From positions 1,137,911,882-1,137,975,881 of the forward strand of contig NC_056726.1 in the NCBI RefSeq assembly GCF_019279795.1: 64,000 nt of DNA, in the 5' to 3' direction. Source of the DNA: Protopterus annectens. Lineage: Eukaryota > Chordata > Ceratodontiformes > Protopteridae. The notes below the pieces were generated by a model. That model was not told the origin of the DNA and made no database searches. It was given only the letters and a program-made list of their open reading frames with translations. How positions within the stretch are numbered: the first letter of the stretch is position 1; the number at the start of each line of letters is the position of its first letter. The position numbers and the translations under genes are program-made. This document shows, piece after piece, positions 1 through 11,320 of this stretch.

Positions 1-364
1 GGCAAAGGCCCACACATGGGGACAGGGTGTTAATCCTGTTCTGCCAAGCATAGACAGTTGGGTGACCAGTGTGGTCATTGCTTGTTTGCTCTTATGGGTT
101 TGATGTCTGCTTCCCCACTGTCTGACATTGCTGTTTTGACATGACCATTTCTTCTTTTGCAAATAATTGGCAGGCAAATGCAATGTTAGGACAAGCAGAA
201 CAGGGATACAAGGCATACTTGTGCTCCTTCTGTAACAATCTGTGTCATTCCAGTGGTATGGCTGTTAGCCAGTGATGTGTTGTCAGTGCTGACACAAAAA
301 GGTGGCAGCCTTTTATACACTGGCAGTACAGTGACCTTCATGTACCTACTGTCCTACTAGGCAC

Positions 365-620
365 CATACCTCTCAACATCTGAGAGTCAGACATCTGGAC
401 AAAGCCATAAGTGAATGGGAGGCAGAGACCTAAATATAGGGACCATTTTTAAGTATAGGGTATGAAGTCTGACACTACAATCTGTCATTATTTTCTGACC
501 TTAGTCTTTCGTGATTTGCCAATGAATTGCCAGACAACCACTATTTCATGTTATACAGACCACACTTATGATACAAATATCTGGACATTCTGCAATAGGT
601 CTGTACAGTTTAGAGGTATG
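365..620. mobile_element. MITE family A, short copy
   Basis: The copy starts with a CATACCTCTCAAC-type end and closes with its inverted counterpart (TAGAGGTATG), preceded by TCTGGACATTCTGC-like sequence, exactly as in the better copy at 27623-27991. It has no coding capacity. It is a non-autonomous terminal-inverted-repeat element; the superfamily cannot be named from the sequence alone. Confidence 0.6.
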
Positions 621-1139
621 GTAGGCACTGTGTAGGTTACTCAAAGCTGTGTACTATCAATATGTGTGGCCCCCTGTCCATGACCTTAACAGCTTTCCTG
701 CATTAACAGATATTGACATCTGTACAGTGTATACAACTCCTAACATAGGTGTAGCTGACATGCAGACTACTTGGCACTGCAGTTCTTGGAACATGGCCCT
801 GGCAAAGACAACACTGTATCTAGGCAAATACAACAAAACAGCTGGGAGCAAGTGATTGCCACATCCTGACAGTATTAACAACACATATGCATAGCTCATT
901 GACCCCTGCATATTGTGGACCTGCAACACATCATCATATTGACTGGGACAGCCCTGGAAATGTGTGCTTTGCTGTTATTTCCCTGCAAACTTACATGTTA
1001 CTGCATTTCTATGAGAATATGGGTGTGGGGGGGCACCTGTCAGCTGCACACATTTGCCCAGACTGTGCTGATATTTGCTTTACATTTTGGCACAATTTAG
1101 CATAGTATTGTGTCCTGTATTGGAGGCTAGAGGCAGATC
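621..1139. other. No gene seen
   Basis: Short overlapping reading frames occur on both strands but none resembles a protein family. No repeat was recognised here. Confidence 0.5.
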
Positions 1140-1330
1140 ACTATAGACCGCAGGTCAGATTGTAATGACATACATTTGAGTTTCAGACTTCTTACCCTTC
1201 AGAGCCTTACTGCAACTGCATTACCTTCTGTGCTATCAATGTGCAAGTCTGTTAGGGGGTATTTCATCATTGTTGCCATTTGTGGGCCTTTGACACACAT
1301 TTCTTTATGGTTTTCTATGGCTGACTTGCT
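1140..1330. mobile_element. MITE family A, interior fragment
   Basis: The text from GTCAGATTGTAATGACATAC to TTTCTTTATGGTTTTCTATGG parallels the interior of the complete family A copy (27723-27905): both have a cag-t-ttcagacttc-ta-cccttcag segment, the sequence tttgtgggcctttg and a terminal tttatgg. Neither terminus is evident, so it is a fragment. Confidence 0.45.
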
Positions 1331-1639
1331 GGGTGAGGCTGAGGGGAGAGTATGGGACCCCCACACTGACATCCATGCCTGTGACATATGACCCCACAAT
1401 TAGTTGGTCACTCACATATACTGCAGTGGGATATGTCACCTTAGGTACTACTGCAAACTGTGGGGGTGGGGCCAGTCTTGGGCAAACATTTCCCAGTGTC
1501 CCACATAGCTGTCAGTTGTCTGCTGCTATCCCAGTAGGCCACCCATTCGTCTTGCATGCATGCAGCATTACCATAGATATGCTATCAGAACATACTAAGC
1601 CATTCATTTATTGTTAAGAAGACTGATTAACCTTGTACC

Positions 1640-2937
1640 TGCAGCAGTTGTGACGACGATGCTTGAAGGCTTCCTATATCATATGCACACAGTACACTGC
1701 CTCTACATGGTAAGGTATAGGTACTGTGATGTGTGGCATCCATTTTATTGTGCATGGAGGTCAGAGAGAGGTGTCAGTCCCTGGGTCCCTACAGTGTTAG
1801 TGTGTATGCTATGCATTGCCTCTTTCCAAGGCAAGGGCATACTGTGCATGCCTCCATCTGCGTACAGGAGCTAGCTCAGGGGGTTCCTCCTCTGACTCCC
1901 TCTGCGCCTGTGGGACCTTGGCAATGGTGGGGGGCTGTGTGGCTCTTCCCCATGCTGTTCCTGCTACAGCTTTTTTTGTGGGATCATATTGTGTAGCATG
2001 GCACATACTATGAACATGTGTATACATGTGGCTGGAGAGTCCTGCAGGACTCCACCAGATATGTCAAGGCAGTGGCACTGTGACTTGAGTATCCCAAACA
2101 CTTGCTCTATAATGATCCTGGTTTGTGCGTGTGTCTCACTATGGCATCCTTGAGTGGATGTGTGTGCATTTCTGATGGGAGTCATCATCCATGGCTCCAG
2201 TGCATATCCAGAACCCCCCACCAGATGGCCATACAGGATGTCCCCTTGCAAATCCCTGGTACAGCTGTGAGGAATGCCAGATGTGGAAGTCGTTAGAGCT
2301 TCCAGGGCTGTCAGCACTCACATTAATGATAATACCCTGGGCATTGCACATGACCTGGCAGTTGATGGAGTAAAAACTCTTGAAGTTTAAGTAGATCCTA
2401 CCCTGTTCACCGGGTGGTGCTTTGATGTGGGTGTGCGTGCAGTCTATGGCACCCAGTACTTCAGGTAGTCTGCTATGGTGGAAGAGGCGCATATTGTTGG
2501 TCGTCTCCTCATGGGTGCTGATGAAGTAAATGTGCTCCTGGCATGTGGTAGCATGGCATCCTGGAGTACCCTGGATGCAGATGCCTGTGAGATCCCCATG
2601 ATGTCCTCAATAGGTCTTTGGAAAGTACCTGTAGCTAATATTTTAAAGGCTACACATACCTTGGTATCCACTGGAATGGGTTCCCTTCTGTTAGCTCTGA
2701 GTCTGAAGTGAGACCGGCACAGCTCGATGAGTTGTGAAGTATGTCCCTGTCCACCCTGTAGCACTCTACTATCTCCAGATCATGTAGCCCCTGGTAGGGT
2801 ACCCTGGGTCTGAACACTCTCCTCCTCCTCCTCAGTCTGGTGCAGTTGGCAACATTATCCTCCTCACTGCCCTCAACCTCTAGCACATACTGGTGTATCA
2901 AAGCAACAGCAGCCCCTAACATTTTGTCAGTTAAAAT
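1640..2937 (-). pseudogene. PIF/Harbinger DDE transposase, dead copy
   Basis: Read on the minus strand across several frames, the order is: an acidic/arginine-rich start (RRRRRVFRPRVPYQGLHDLE), a helix-turn-helix-like stretch (ATGTFQRPIEDIMGISQASA), then the DDE nuclease core with LGAIDCTHTHIKAP (first D), LVGGSGYALEPW (second position) and TRIIIEQVFGILK (E). In the related copy at 63.3-64 kb the second motif reads VGDAGYALEPW, so the catalytic D is replaced by G here. At least three frameshifts break the reading frame. The 3' flank to about 1640 also aligns with the flank of the 63 kb copy. In this superfamily the transposase cuts and joins the element ends and works with a Myb-like partner. 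The N-terminal end abuts a CR1 fragment at about 2940-2970. Confidence 0.85.
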
Positions 2938-2969
2938 TCCCCCCAGTGTGTACAACAATGGTGCAGTTT

Positions 2970-3320
2970 GTGGAAAATCCCAATCCCTCTGCACCACATG
3001 ATCCAGTGACCTCAACCTCATTACCACAATCAACAGAACATGCTGGAGGGACAGGTTCATAACCTAGAGACTGCCCTTCCTATGGAATAGACTTCACATC
3101 CATGTCAAACAGAGCACCTCACTGGCCTCTTCAAGAGAAACCTTGATGAGTGATTTAGAAATAGAAAATTCACCCCGGGGATCATTCCAGTGGATCTACT
3201 CGACAGAGGCACTGGGAACTAAGGTCAGGTGGCACAATGTCAGGGTAATCCTATGGTCTAGGTTTGTAAAGGCTCCAGGGCCATTTGCCTAGCACACACC
3301 TATGAACCTATAAAAGGTGT
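2970..3320 (+). mobile_element. CR1-like LINE, 3' end fragment
   Basis: The plus strand encodes, with breaks, the end of the CR1 ORF2: KSQSL, a TTINRTCWRDRF block, RLPFLWNRLHIHVKQST, then the short untranslated tail ending in CTATGAACCTATAA. It aligns with 14355-14700 in the copy at 12.8-14.7 kb. Stops and indels make it non-coding. A tail of ATGAACCT units is typical of CR1 3' ends. Confidence 0.8.
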
Positions 3321-3544
3321 TTGCACAGTTTATACTGTTGTGCTGCAGATGCTGTCTGTATGATTTGCTGGCTCTGATGCATTCCACCTGCCTGATATAT
3401 TATTTGTACTTGATTGCTTCTATTCTGCTGTTTCCCTTTTTTTCCCCTTCTCATTTCTGCCCCTTTTAAGCCTTGAGGTGTGCCTTACAAAGCCAGTGCC
3501 CAAATGTAAACAGTTCTGCTATTTTCAGTTTTTTTTTTAAGACC

Positions 3545-4480
3545 CGGTGCATGCCACACAAACCATTTTAACTAAAGTAAACACTTTGAAACAGAAATGG
3601 CTCTCCCCTGGATGTGAACATGCTCTTCATTTCATGGACTAAGTCAGTACAGCCTCAGACACACCCACCTTGCTTAGTTGTGCTTAGCTAAGCTCAAATG
3701 GGAGCCATAGAGCTCCAATGTGCTTACACCAAGCATGACACACCCCCTTTTCATGTCAGCTGCTTCTCCTGCTTACACCACTGCCTTATAGCTCCTACAT
3801 GGTTAGTGCAGCAAGAGAATGGTCTTCCATTTTTAGATTCAGTAAAATTTGCTCATTTGCATACCCCACTGCCTTAGTCCCTAGTAACACCACTACACCA
3901 GAGCTTTCCTCCTTAGCAACCATTGTTACCTGTTATTGTTTTGATTAGGCATGCCATACACTGTACTGGCAAAATGCAGATTTCACTTAAAATTGTCTTT
4001 TCACATTTTTTTTATTTTTGGCACAATCCCATTTGCGCACCACTGTGCTATGCTTAAATGAATTAAATCAGCCAAAAAATACTTTGATTTTCATATTTTT
4101 GCAAAACTTTTTCATGCCAATAGCCATATGTTTGGCCATTGGCATGCCTAATCGTTATAATACATGCTTTACTTTGAGCTGTCATGCCTCTGTTTTGATT
4201 TTTCCAGAAATGTACTCGATTAATGACTGAATACATATCTGCACCTCATACTGTCCTGGCACGGATGCCTGTCTGTTTAGTGAATTGCTAATTCATCTCA
4301 TTTGCATGTTTTTCATCAGAAAATGAGGTAATTAGCATTATTCAGTGGTATCCATGTCAAAATAGTGCTGGCAAACTCGTGCACACCCCCAGCCTTGTTT
4401 ACTGGATCGCTCTGTGGCTATATTCCATGCAGGAGCTGCTGCACTAATCCTGCATGGAAAAAAATGTTTATTGAATTCCA
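3545..4480 (+). repeat. Left arm of a ~930-bp inverted repeat pair
   Basis: This stretch matches the reverse complement of 10385-11320 over its whole length. Shared landmarks in order: AACTAAAGTAAACACTTT, CTCCCCTGGA, GCTTAGCTAAGCTCAAATG-like text, CATGACACACCCCCTTTTC, GTCAGCTGCTTCTCCTGC, CATTGTGCTATGCTTAAAT, GGCCATTGGCATGCCTAA, ATGAGGTAATTAGCATTATT and TTTATTGAAT near the inner end. Identity by eye is roughly 80-85 percent. No protein was recognised in it. Confidence 0.85.
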
Positions 4481-7400
4481 GGGTAAAACAATCCATACTA
4501 TGCATTTAAAAAGATTTCTTTTTAAAAGATAATATGACACAGTTATCCACCATATTCATTTAATTATATATAAGATTGTAATGCATTCCTCCAACACTAT
4601 CTTAACATTCCACATTCTTTTGAATTTTTTCTTTCTACAAATTAACCTAGTAAAATTTGTAAATAGCAAAAACAAAGACAGGTCTACAACTATAAATGTA
4701 TATATTGCTAATAAAATACAATCTACCAAAGTCCCTAATTTGCCTATTGAACAACAAACTGCTATACTATCTGTCTACCTACCAATACCTAAAATTTCAT
4801 CAAAGAACTAGTCAAAAGCTACTGACTTACAAATAATTAATACAGTATTATATATAAGTAAAAATAAGTGACAATTTAGTTAAATATTTTGCCATTTAAA
4901 ACTACCCCATTAATACAGAAAAGTTTAATAATCCTCTTCTATTAATCACAAATATTAAATAATTCAGCAAATAATTACTATATACCTATTTGTGTAATAG
5001 TAACTTAAATTATCCATTAAATATTCCTAAATTATTAGCTCATTCAACAATATTATAACTAAATCTCTAAATAGGCATAACAGAGGGGGACCTGAAAAGA
5101 TAAAGATGTTTGTAAACTTACAGGTAACAGGTAATCTTATCATACTAAACTATAATACAAAAAGAAAATCAATGTGCATGCACATTTATCATGCTAAAAG
5201 ATATACACATATTTTATAGATCTAACAAAAGTTCTGAATTCATTTTTAAAGTACAAGTGTCTGTATCTCAAAACTGCGTATCATTCTTAACATGACGAAT
5301 ATCAAAATATTTAAAAATCCTTTAACTTATTAAACTACTTCATCAAAATATCTACATTACTGAATGTGAAGAGAATGTCTTACTATTTCTGTGGATTAAA
5401 AAAGCAATCTCTGTTGTATTCAAATGTTACAATGTGCTTAATTCAATTCTCATTCTCCCTTCTGGGGTTCAATCATATTGAAAAATCTACTTTACCTTCT
5501 ATCAAAATGGATGCACTGATTCAGCAATATAGCATTCAGATTTCAGCATTGGCTTATGAAATTAGTTATTTCAGGTAGTCTTAGTGAATGTAATAACATA
5601 CATGTAAAAGTTTCATATTTCACTTAACCAAGCTTCAAATTTCAGATTTCAGATTATTTTCAAATATTTGTATATGGTTTTCTATGCAAATTATATGAGA
5701 TCTTGTATATTCACATTTCTGCCTATGCAGGAATGTGTAATAGACATCTTTCTTATAATCAGTCTATTTAAATATATTTTTCTGTCTTATTTTCTAAGTA
5801 ATATTCTACCATATTCTATATATCTTGTATTTCAAAAGTCTTACAACACAAAGATATTTAATCATCAGCTCTCTATTAAAGATTACAGTATGTGTATATT
5901 TCTTAACTTACTGATACTTTCTTTTTATTAATCTTAAATATTAAATATTTCATTCTTTGTGCATTTGCATATTTTTATAATATTTTACTCTTACTAATTG
6001 CATCATTACAAGCAATTTTGACTATATAAAATATTTCCTGCTTGTTTAATTTGAATGTGTGTTTTACCCATTGTGAACTGCTGCTCTGATCTAAACTTCA
6101 CATCCTGACATCAGAATTTGATTACAGCATGTGAAAATGCAACTCACAGTAGACAACAGCTGCTGATTTCCTGTGTACGTTTTTCATTTTTCTCAGTTCT
6201 TTTAAGCTGTTCTAATCAGTAACAAACATATAACTTTACTTTTTAGCATTAAAATGTACTGTAAGAGTTAATAGTACTACAACATAAGCTATTAGCATTC
6301 AGAAAAATTTAAGCAAATTATATGTGAACAACATCCCAATATAAAACATTACTATAGCTTTTATTTTACAATTCATCACTTCTACAAAAAGAAAAAAATG
6401 TTATTTTGAGTAGATTTCTCGCATGTATACTTGAAAAATGAAAGTTTTGGTTCTGTTTTCACAGATATCAGTGATAAATGTTGATCTATGTTTTTTTCAA
6501 GAACAGCTGAAGGTGGGAAGAACCTGACACAAATGGAGCATTCATTTGTTCCCAAGCTTTCTTTAAGCATTTCTTGCTTCATAAACTATCTGTAAAATGA
6601 ATGTGTTACATGGGAACAATGAAAACAACATCACCATCACTTTAACACTTCTAATTAGCATACTACTTAAATCTGACATTTGGTTAACCCAGCAATGCAC
6701 ATACTAAGCAAATTTGAACAAATAAAATAAAATTCTTAACTTATATAGTCTTAAAGTTACCAGTTATATTGCCTGCAATTTAATGACATTCTCATACAGG
6801 AAGGATTTCTTTAACATTTAGAAATACACATAAGTTTAGTTAAATTTAAATGAGTCTTTCACTGCAAATATAGTAAAACCTAACCATTTATATTCCTCAT
6901 TATGAAAAATGTTTTAGCTTAAAATATAAATACATATTTACATATATTTTGAAGCTTAAAGTCCAGTACAAACCTTTTACTTAAAGGGTAAATCTGTTGT
7001 TTCAGAAAATAAAAGTCATGCAATCAGAGAAGGAGAGTCACTTTTTTAAAATTTTTAATTTTACAATGAGTTTTCCAAGAATTCATGTCACTCTTTCTCT
7101 TCAGGGATATACTGTTCCACTTCATTTCTTTAGTACTGTTAAGATTTTATTGTTGTTAACAAAAATGGATACATCCTTCAGTGTGTTACATATGCTGGAT
7201 TCTTCAGAAAGAAAGAAATAATTTGGTCTTTACAGGAAACACAAAAGTGGATTTAATATTGTTCTTTTAAATTCCATGATCATTGGTAAAGAGGATGTTC
7301 TTTTACTCATACTTTACTGGAATAATCATTGTCAAATCTGATTATGTGTTCACCTATTTTAAATGGTGGGCTGGACCATATTGTTTCTAATACTTAATCT

Positions 7401-7648
7401 ATTTCTAAGTTAGACATAAACTTAACTATAATTGAATATGGTGGTGAGTTTTCATTCTTTGAAGGTACTCTCAAGGATATATGTGGCCTTTCAATTCCAA
7501 AATAGTTTCAGGTAGATTAAATGATTTATGTAGCCAAGTTGTTAAGAAGTTTATTATATTGTGTCCTTCATACTTTTCAGTTATACCATAAATGTTAATG
7601 TTACTTCATCTCAGTCTATTTTCTAAATCATCAACTTTTTCAAATAGG
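4481..7648. other. AT-rich DNA, no gene recognised
   Basis: About 3.2 kb of AT-rich sequence with only short reading frames, none of which fits a known family. I looked here for the other exons of the C-type lectin gene (a WIGL-bearing exon and the first-cysteine exon) and did not find a convincing one. It may be intron. Confidence 0.5.
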
Positions 7649-7745
7649 TGGGCTTGGCATAAGGGTTATGGTTGCCACCTCATAGACACAAGATACAGGA
7701 TTTGATTCTGACCTCAGGATATCAGGGCAGGTAGCCTAACATTCA
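7649..7745 (+). mobile_element. tRNA-like SINE fragment
   Basis: A GGCTTGGCATAAGGGTTATG stretch resembles a polymerase III A box of the 'TGGCGCAGTGGTTA' kind; about 45 bases on, GGATTTGATTCTGACC resembles a B box (GGTTCGATTCC). The layout is that of a tRNA-derived SINE head. It sits inside the L1/Tx1-like ORF1 remnant. Confidence 0.5.
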
Positions 7746-8039
7746 CCCATGAAACCAAGAGCCAGTTATCTTGTTTTACAAGAAATTCAATCAAAGATTC
7801 ACCTTCAGTTATTCTTCCTTCATGATCATTTACAGCTTCTTCCATATTGCTGATTTGTGCACTTTGTTGCTTCATAAGAATTTCTAATGTTCCATCTTCT
7901 TTCTTCTCTCTTCTTTGAAACTTTCTCATTTAGTATCGAGTTTGTTTACTTTAAGCAATACACCCTCTATACTAGATATTAGTGACTGTATGTCTCTTTT
8001 AACACAATAATCCTGTGTATCATTTCCTGAGTGACTCAT
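7746..8039 (-). pseudogene. L1/Tx1-like ORF1 N-terminal remnant
   Basis: On the minus strand an ATG at 8039 opens MSHSGNDTQDYCV and then a heptad-rich segment (IQSLISSIEGVLLKVNKLD). After a stop and a frame change it continues as EILMKQQSAQISNMEEAV and DHEGRITEGESLIEFL. Coiled-coil text of the 'RI-x-E-x-x-I-x-x-L' kind is typical of ORF1 proteins of L1/Tx1-type LINEs. It is broken by frameshifts and by the SINE-like piece on its 3' side. The family call rests on style of sequence, not on a unique motif. Confidence 0.45.
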
Positions 8040-8406
8040 GATGAAAACCTATTCTCTCTTGTCTTTGTACCAAGCTGTTGAAATTCTGACAGAAAAACTA
8101 TGACCTTTGAGGAACTTGAAGCTATAAATCTGTTTTCTATTAGGGAATAAAATTAGCTAACAAATATCTCCAAATTTTAATTTTTTTGTTATATTTTCTG
8201 TCAGAGAATGTTTTCAGCCACAGAGCTTTCACCAGTTGCTCCTCTCACTCATCTATCTTGGCCACCCCCTGCTATTAATTCTTGCTAAAAGAACTGTCAC
8301 ATAAAATTAGCATCCAGACAGCTACAGTTCAAATCAATGATTTACTCAACTCACAAATCTAAATAATAACATGCAATTTTATGAAAAGTACAATATGTGT
8401 GGCTAT

Positions 8407-8411
<5 letters not shown>

Positions 8412-8479
<68 letters not shown>
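8412..8479. repeat. (TG)n microsatellite
   Basis: Uninterrupted TG dinucleotides for about 67 bases. The polyhistidine/threonine frames across it are artefacts. Confidence 0.97.
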
Positions 8480-8480
<1 letters not shown>

Positions 8481-8905
8481 CATATGACACCAGTACAGAC
8501 TGGATGCATGCATATGTTTGCATTACATGGCAATACCAACACAATATAATATGAATCTGTGTTTTTAATAATGTTGCTCTTTCTTTACATTTTGTAAGTT
8601 TGATGTCTTTTAACTTCCTGTTTTCATGGTAGATAGATTTATTCTGAGTAGTTCTTGATGTTGCAAATTTAAGTTAATATTCTCTTCCCTCCTTCCTTCC
8701 ATCTACCATCTGACCCACATATACAAGGGATCAAGCATTTGGTTTAAACTGTAACAATTAGATAACTCTGTTTCATATATACAACATTTCAGCAATTACT
8801 CATGTCAGAGATCTCTAAAATAGGGATCAATTATTTTAGATATGACTGCCTCCAGTAAGCAACTGGTTGTTCAAAGATTCACTTTTTGTTTATTTTTTCA
8901 TATAG

Positions 8906-9038
8906 ATTTTGGCATACAGGTAACCCAGATGACTATCATAACAACGAAGATTGTATCGAGTTGTATCATCATGATGGTAAGACTCTTTGGAATGACAGTA
9001 ACTGCAACAGAAGACAGAAGTGGATCTGTGAAAAGTAA
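8906..9038 (+). CDS. C-type lectin domain, carboxy-terminal exon
   Basis: A pyrimidine-rich tract and TATAG at 8891-8905 form a splice acceptor. With the first base completing a codon, the exon reads 43 residues that include FWHTGNPDDY, NEDCIEL, LWNDSNC and KWICEK before TAA at 9036-9038. These are the hallmarks of the end of a C-type lectin fold: the third and fourth conserved cysteines (EDC-I-E and W-ND-xx-C, plus WIC), the WND calcium site, and an NPD tripeptide at the place where EPN or QPD selects mannose- or galactose-type sugars. The last codons AAAAGTAAGT also make a good splice donor at 9035, so the exon may either end the gene or continue. Such domains bind sugars or protein ligands outside the cell. 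The residue pattern is fully kept with no stop. The other exons were not found, so this may be a gene fragment; NPD is not the standard triplet. Confidence 0.8.
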
Positions 9039-9560
9039 GTTAATGACTGAATTTACATAACCATAAAGTGAATATATCTTTAGTCAGCACTGTAATTTGT
9101 CTCTTACATGCTATTTTTTTGGGCTAGTTCTACTAATTTTATCCCACTGATAAATTAATTAACAAAGTGTAAATAATACTTAGTTTGAAGTCCTGAAGAT
9201 AATTGTGTATTTTCTGCAAAAACTGAATATAACACAATGTCTGTGCTCTTCCACACTAAACCTTTATTACCAAATTACTGACTAACACAAAGGGCATTTA
9301 GCCAGCTTCAAAATAAGTGTACTGTTTCCAAAGACAGACATCATTTTCTAATGAAGCCACATCTGGAAAACTGTGCAGAACCTGTGATATTGTTTTAATG
9401 AAGGTGCAGAAAAGATAATAAATGTGAAGATGCTGATCAAAAAATACAACTGTTTTTCCCAGTAAAGATGAAGCAATGATATAAAATGTGGCAAGTTGCA
9501 CATAACATAAAATTATTCTTCCTCTTCAAAAATCCAATAGAGTTTGAAATGTGAACCAAT

Positions 9561-9563
<3 letters not shown>

Positions 9564-9636
<73 letters not shown>

Positions 9637-9640
9637 ACAC
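9564..9640. repeat. (CA)n microsatellite
   Basis: CA dinucleotides for about 77 bases with one GA interruption near the end. Confidence 0.97.
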
Positions 9641-9734
9641 ATTATCAAAGCCTAGTGGTCTTTATTTTATACTTCATTGACCAGGTTAGTTCCACAAGTA
9701 CAATGGATTCTTTTCATAGGAGACATGGGGGTAT

Positions 9735-10116
9735 TTGGTCAGAACACTGGGAAACTTCCCCTATTCTAGTCAAGAGTTATTATGGATAATAAGAGAAATA
9801 GTTGATGATATAAATAAAAATGTAGATGTTCAGGTTATGATAGGGGATATAAGTAAGTCCTATGATAATATTCAGTATAGATCATTATGGGGAATTTTGC
9901 TGGCATATAATGTAAGCAAAAATATTGCAAGTAATAAAATCTGTTTATGAAAAGAACTATGTGAAACTAAATGTAAATGTATGTATTGGGGAAGAAATAA
10001 AAATAAAATGTGGAATAAAGCAGGGCTGCCCAGCTAATAGTATAATTTTCTCATTAGTTATGAATGTAATAGTGACGGGAATTAATAAAATGTCAAGTAG
10101 GGGTGGATATATGTAA
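9735..10116 (+). pseudogene. Non-LTR reverse transcriptase fragment
   Basis: Two frames encode contiguous parts of a reverse transcriptase palm: VMIGDISKSYDNIQYRSLW (with the first catalytic-type D and the F/Y-D-x-I block), then IKSVYEKNYVKLNV and KIKCGIKQGCPANSIIFSL, the GxxQGCP block. The style is L1/Tx1- or R4-like rather than the CR1 style (SGVPQGSVLGP) seen elsewhere in this window. The fragment ends before the catalytic DD box and is frameshifted near 9930. Confidence 0.7.
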
Positions 10117-10384
10117 ATAATGTTTAATGTATATATCAATTAAAAAAACTATTCTTTTCAATAAATTTCATGGGATCCTTTACATCCACCTCTGCTAACA
10201 CTGGCTCAGGGAGATGGGGCTTCAGTTTAATGTAACAATGAAAGTGTCGTTAGACTGCTGCCTTCTGTCAAATGTCATATTACCTTATTTGTATTTGGAC
10301 ATTGCTTGTTATCTAAGCAACTTTCCTGTGAAGGAAATTGTATGGACTGAAAATTTTTAAAGCAGGCCAGGGAACAGTAAAGAC

Positions 10385-11320
10385 AATCCCAGGGATTCAA
10401 TAAAGCATTTTTTTTCTGTGTCAGAATAGTGCAGCAGCTACTGGAGGAATATGGCTGCTGAGCAATTCAGTGAACAAGGCTGGGGGCGTGCACTAGCCTG
10501 CCAGCACTATTCTGGGACTGACACCACTGAATAATGCTAATTACCTCATTTGCTGGTGAAAACCATGCATATGAGGTGAATTAGTGATTCAGTAAGCAGG
10601 CAGGCATCCGTGACAGAACAGTGTTCATTGCAGAAATGTATTCGCTTACTGACCATGTACATTTCTGCAAAAATCAAAACAGGGGCATGACAGCTCAAAG
10701 TAAAGCATGTAATATGATCATTAGGCATGCCAATGGCCAAAAATATGGCCATTGGCATGGAAAAAAGATGCAAAATTATAATAATCAAAGTTTATTTTTT
10801 GGCTGATTTTGGCCATTTAAGCATAGCACAATGGCACACAAATGAGATCATGCAGAAAATAAAAAAGAATGTGAAATCTGCATTTTGCCATTTTAGTGGG
10901 TAGCACGCAGAATCAAAACACTAACAGGTAACACAGGTTGCTAAAGAGAAGGGCACTGGTGTAGCAGTGTAACAAGGGACTAAGGCAGTGGGGTATGCAA
11001 GTGAGCAAAATGTACTGAGTAGCAAAATGGGAGACCATTGTCTGGATGCACATAACCATGTAGGAGCTATAAGGTAGTGGTGTAAGCAGGAGAAGCAGCT
11101 GACATGAAAAGGGGGTGTGTCATGCTTGGTTTAAGCACATTGGTGCTCCACGGCTTTCATTTGAGCTTAGGTAAGCACAGCTAAGCAAGGGGGAGTGTTT
11201 GAGGCTGTATTTCCTTATTCCATGAAATAAGGAGCATGTTCATGTCCAGGGGAGGGCCATTTCTACTTAAAAGTGTTTACTTTAGCTAAACAGGTTTGCA
11301 TGGTGCACACCAGTTCATGT
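10385..11320 (-). repeat. Right arm of the ~930-bp inverted repeat pair
   Basis: Its reverse complement follows the left arm (3545-4480) from end to end. The inner end is marked by AGGGATTCAATAAAGC and the outer end by GTGTTTACTTTAGCTAAA. Outside it lies a CR1 copy. The arms face each other across 5.9 kb that contains the lectin exon. Confidence 0.85.

Noticed and set aside
8359-9789. Poly-Thr/His frames at the TG and CA tracts
   Set aside because: Microsatellite artefacts.
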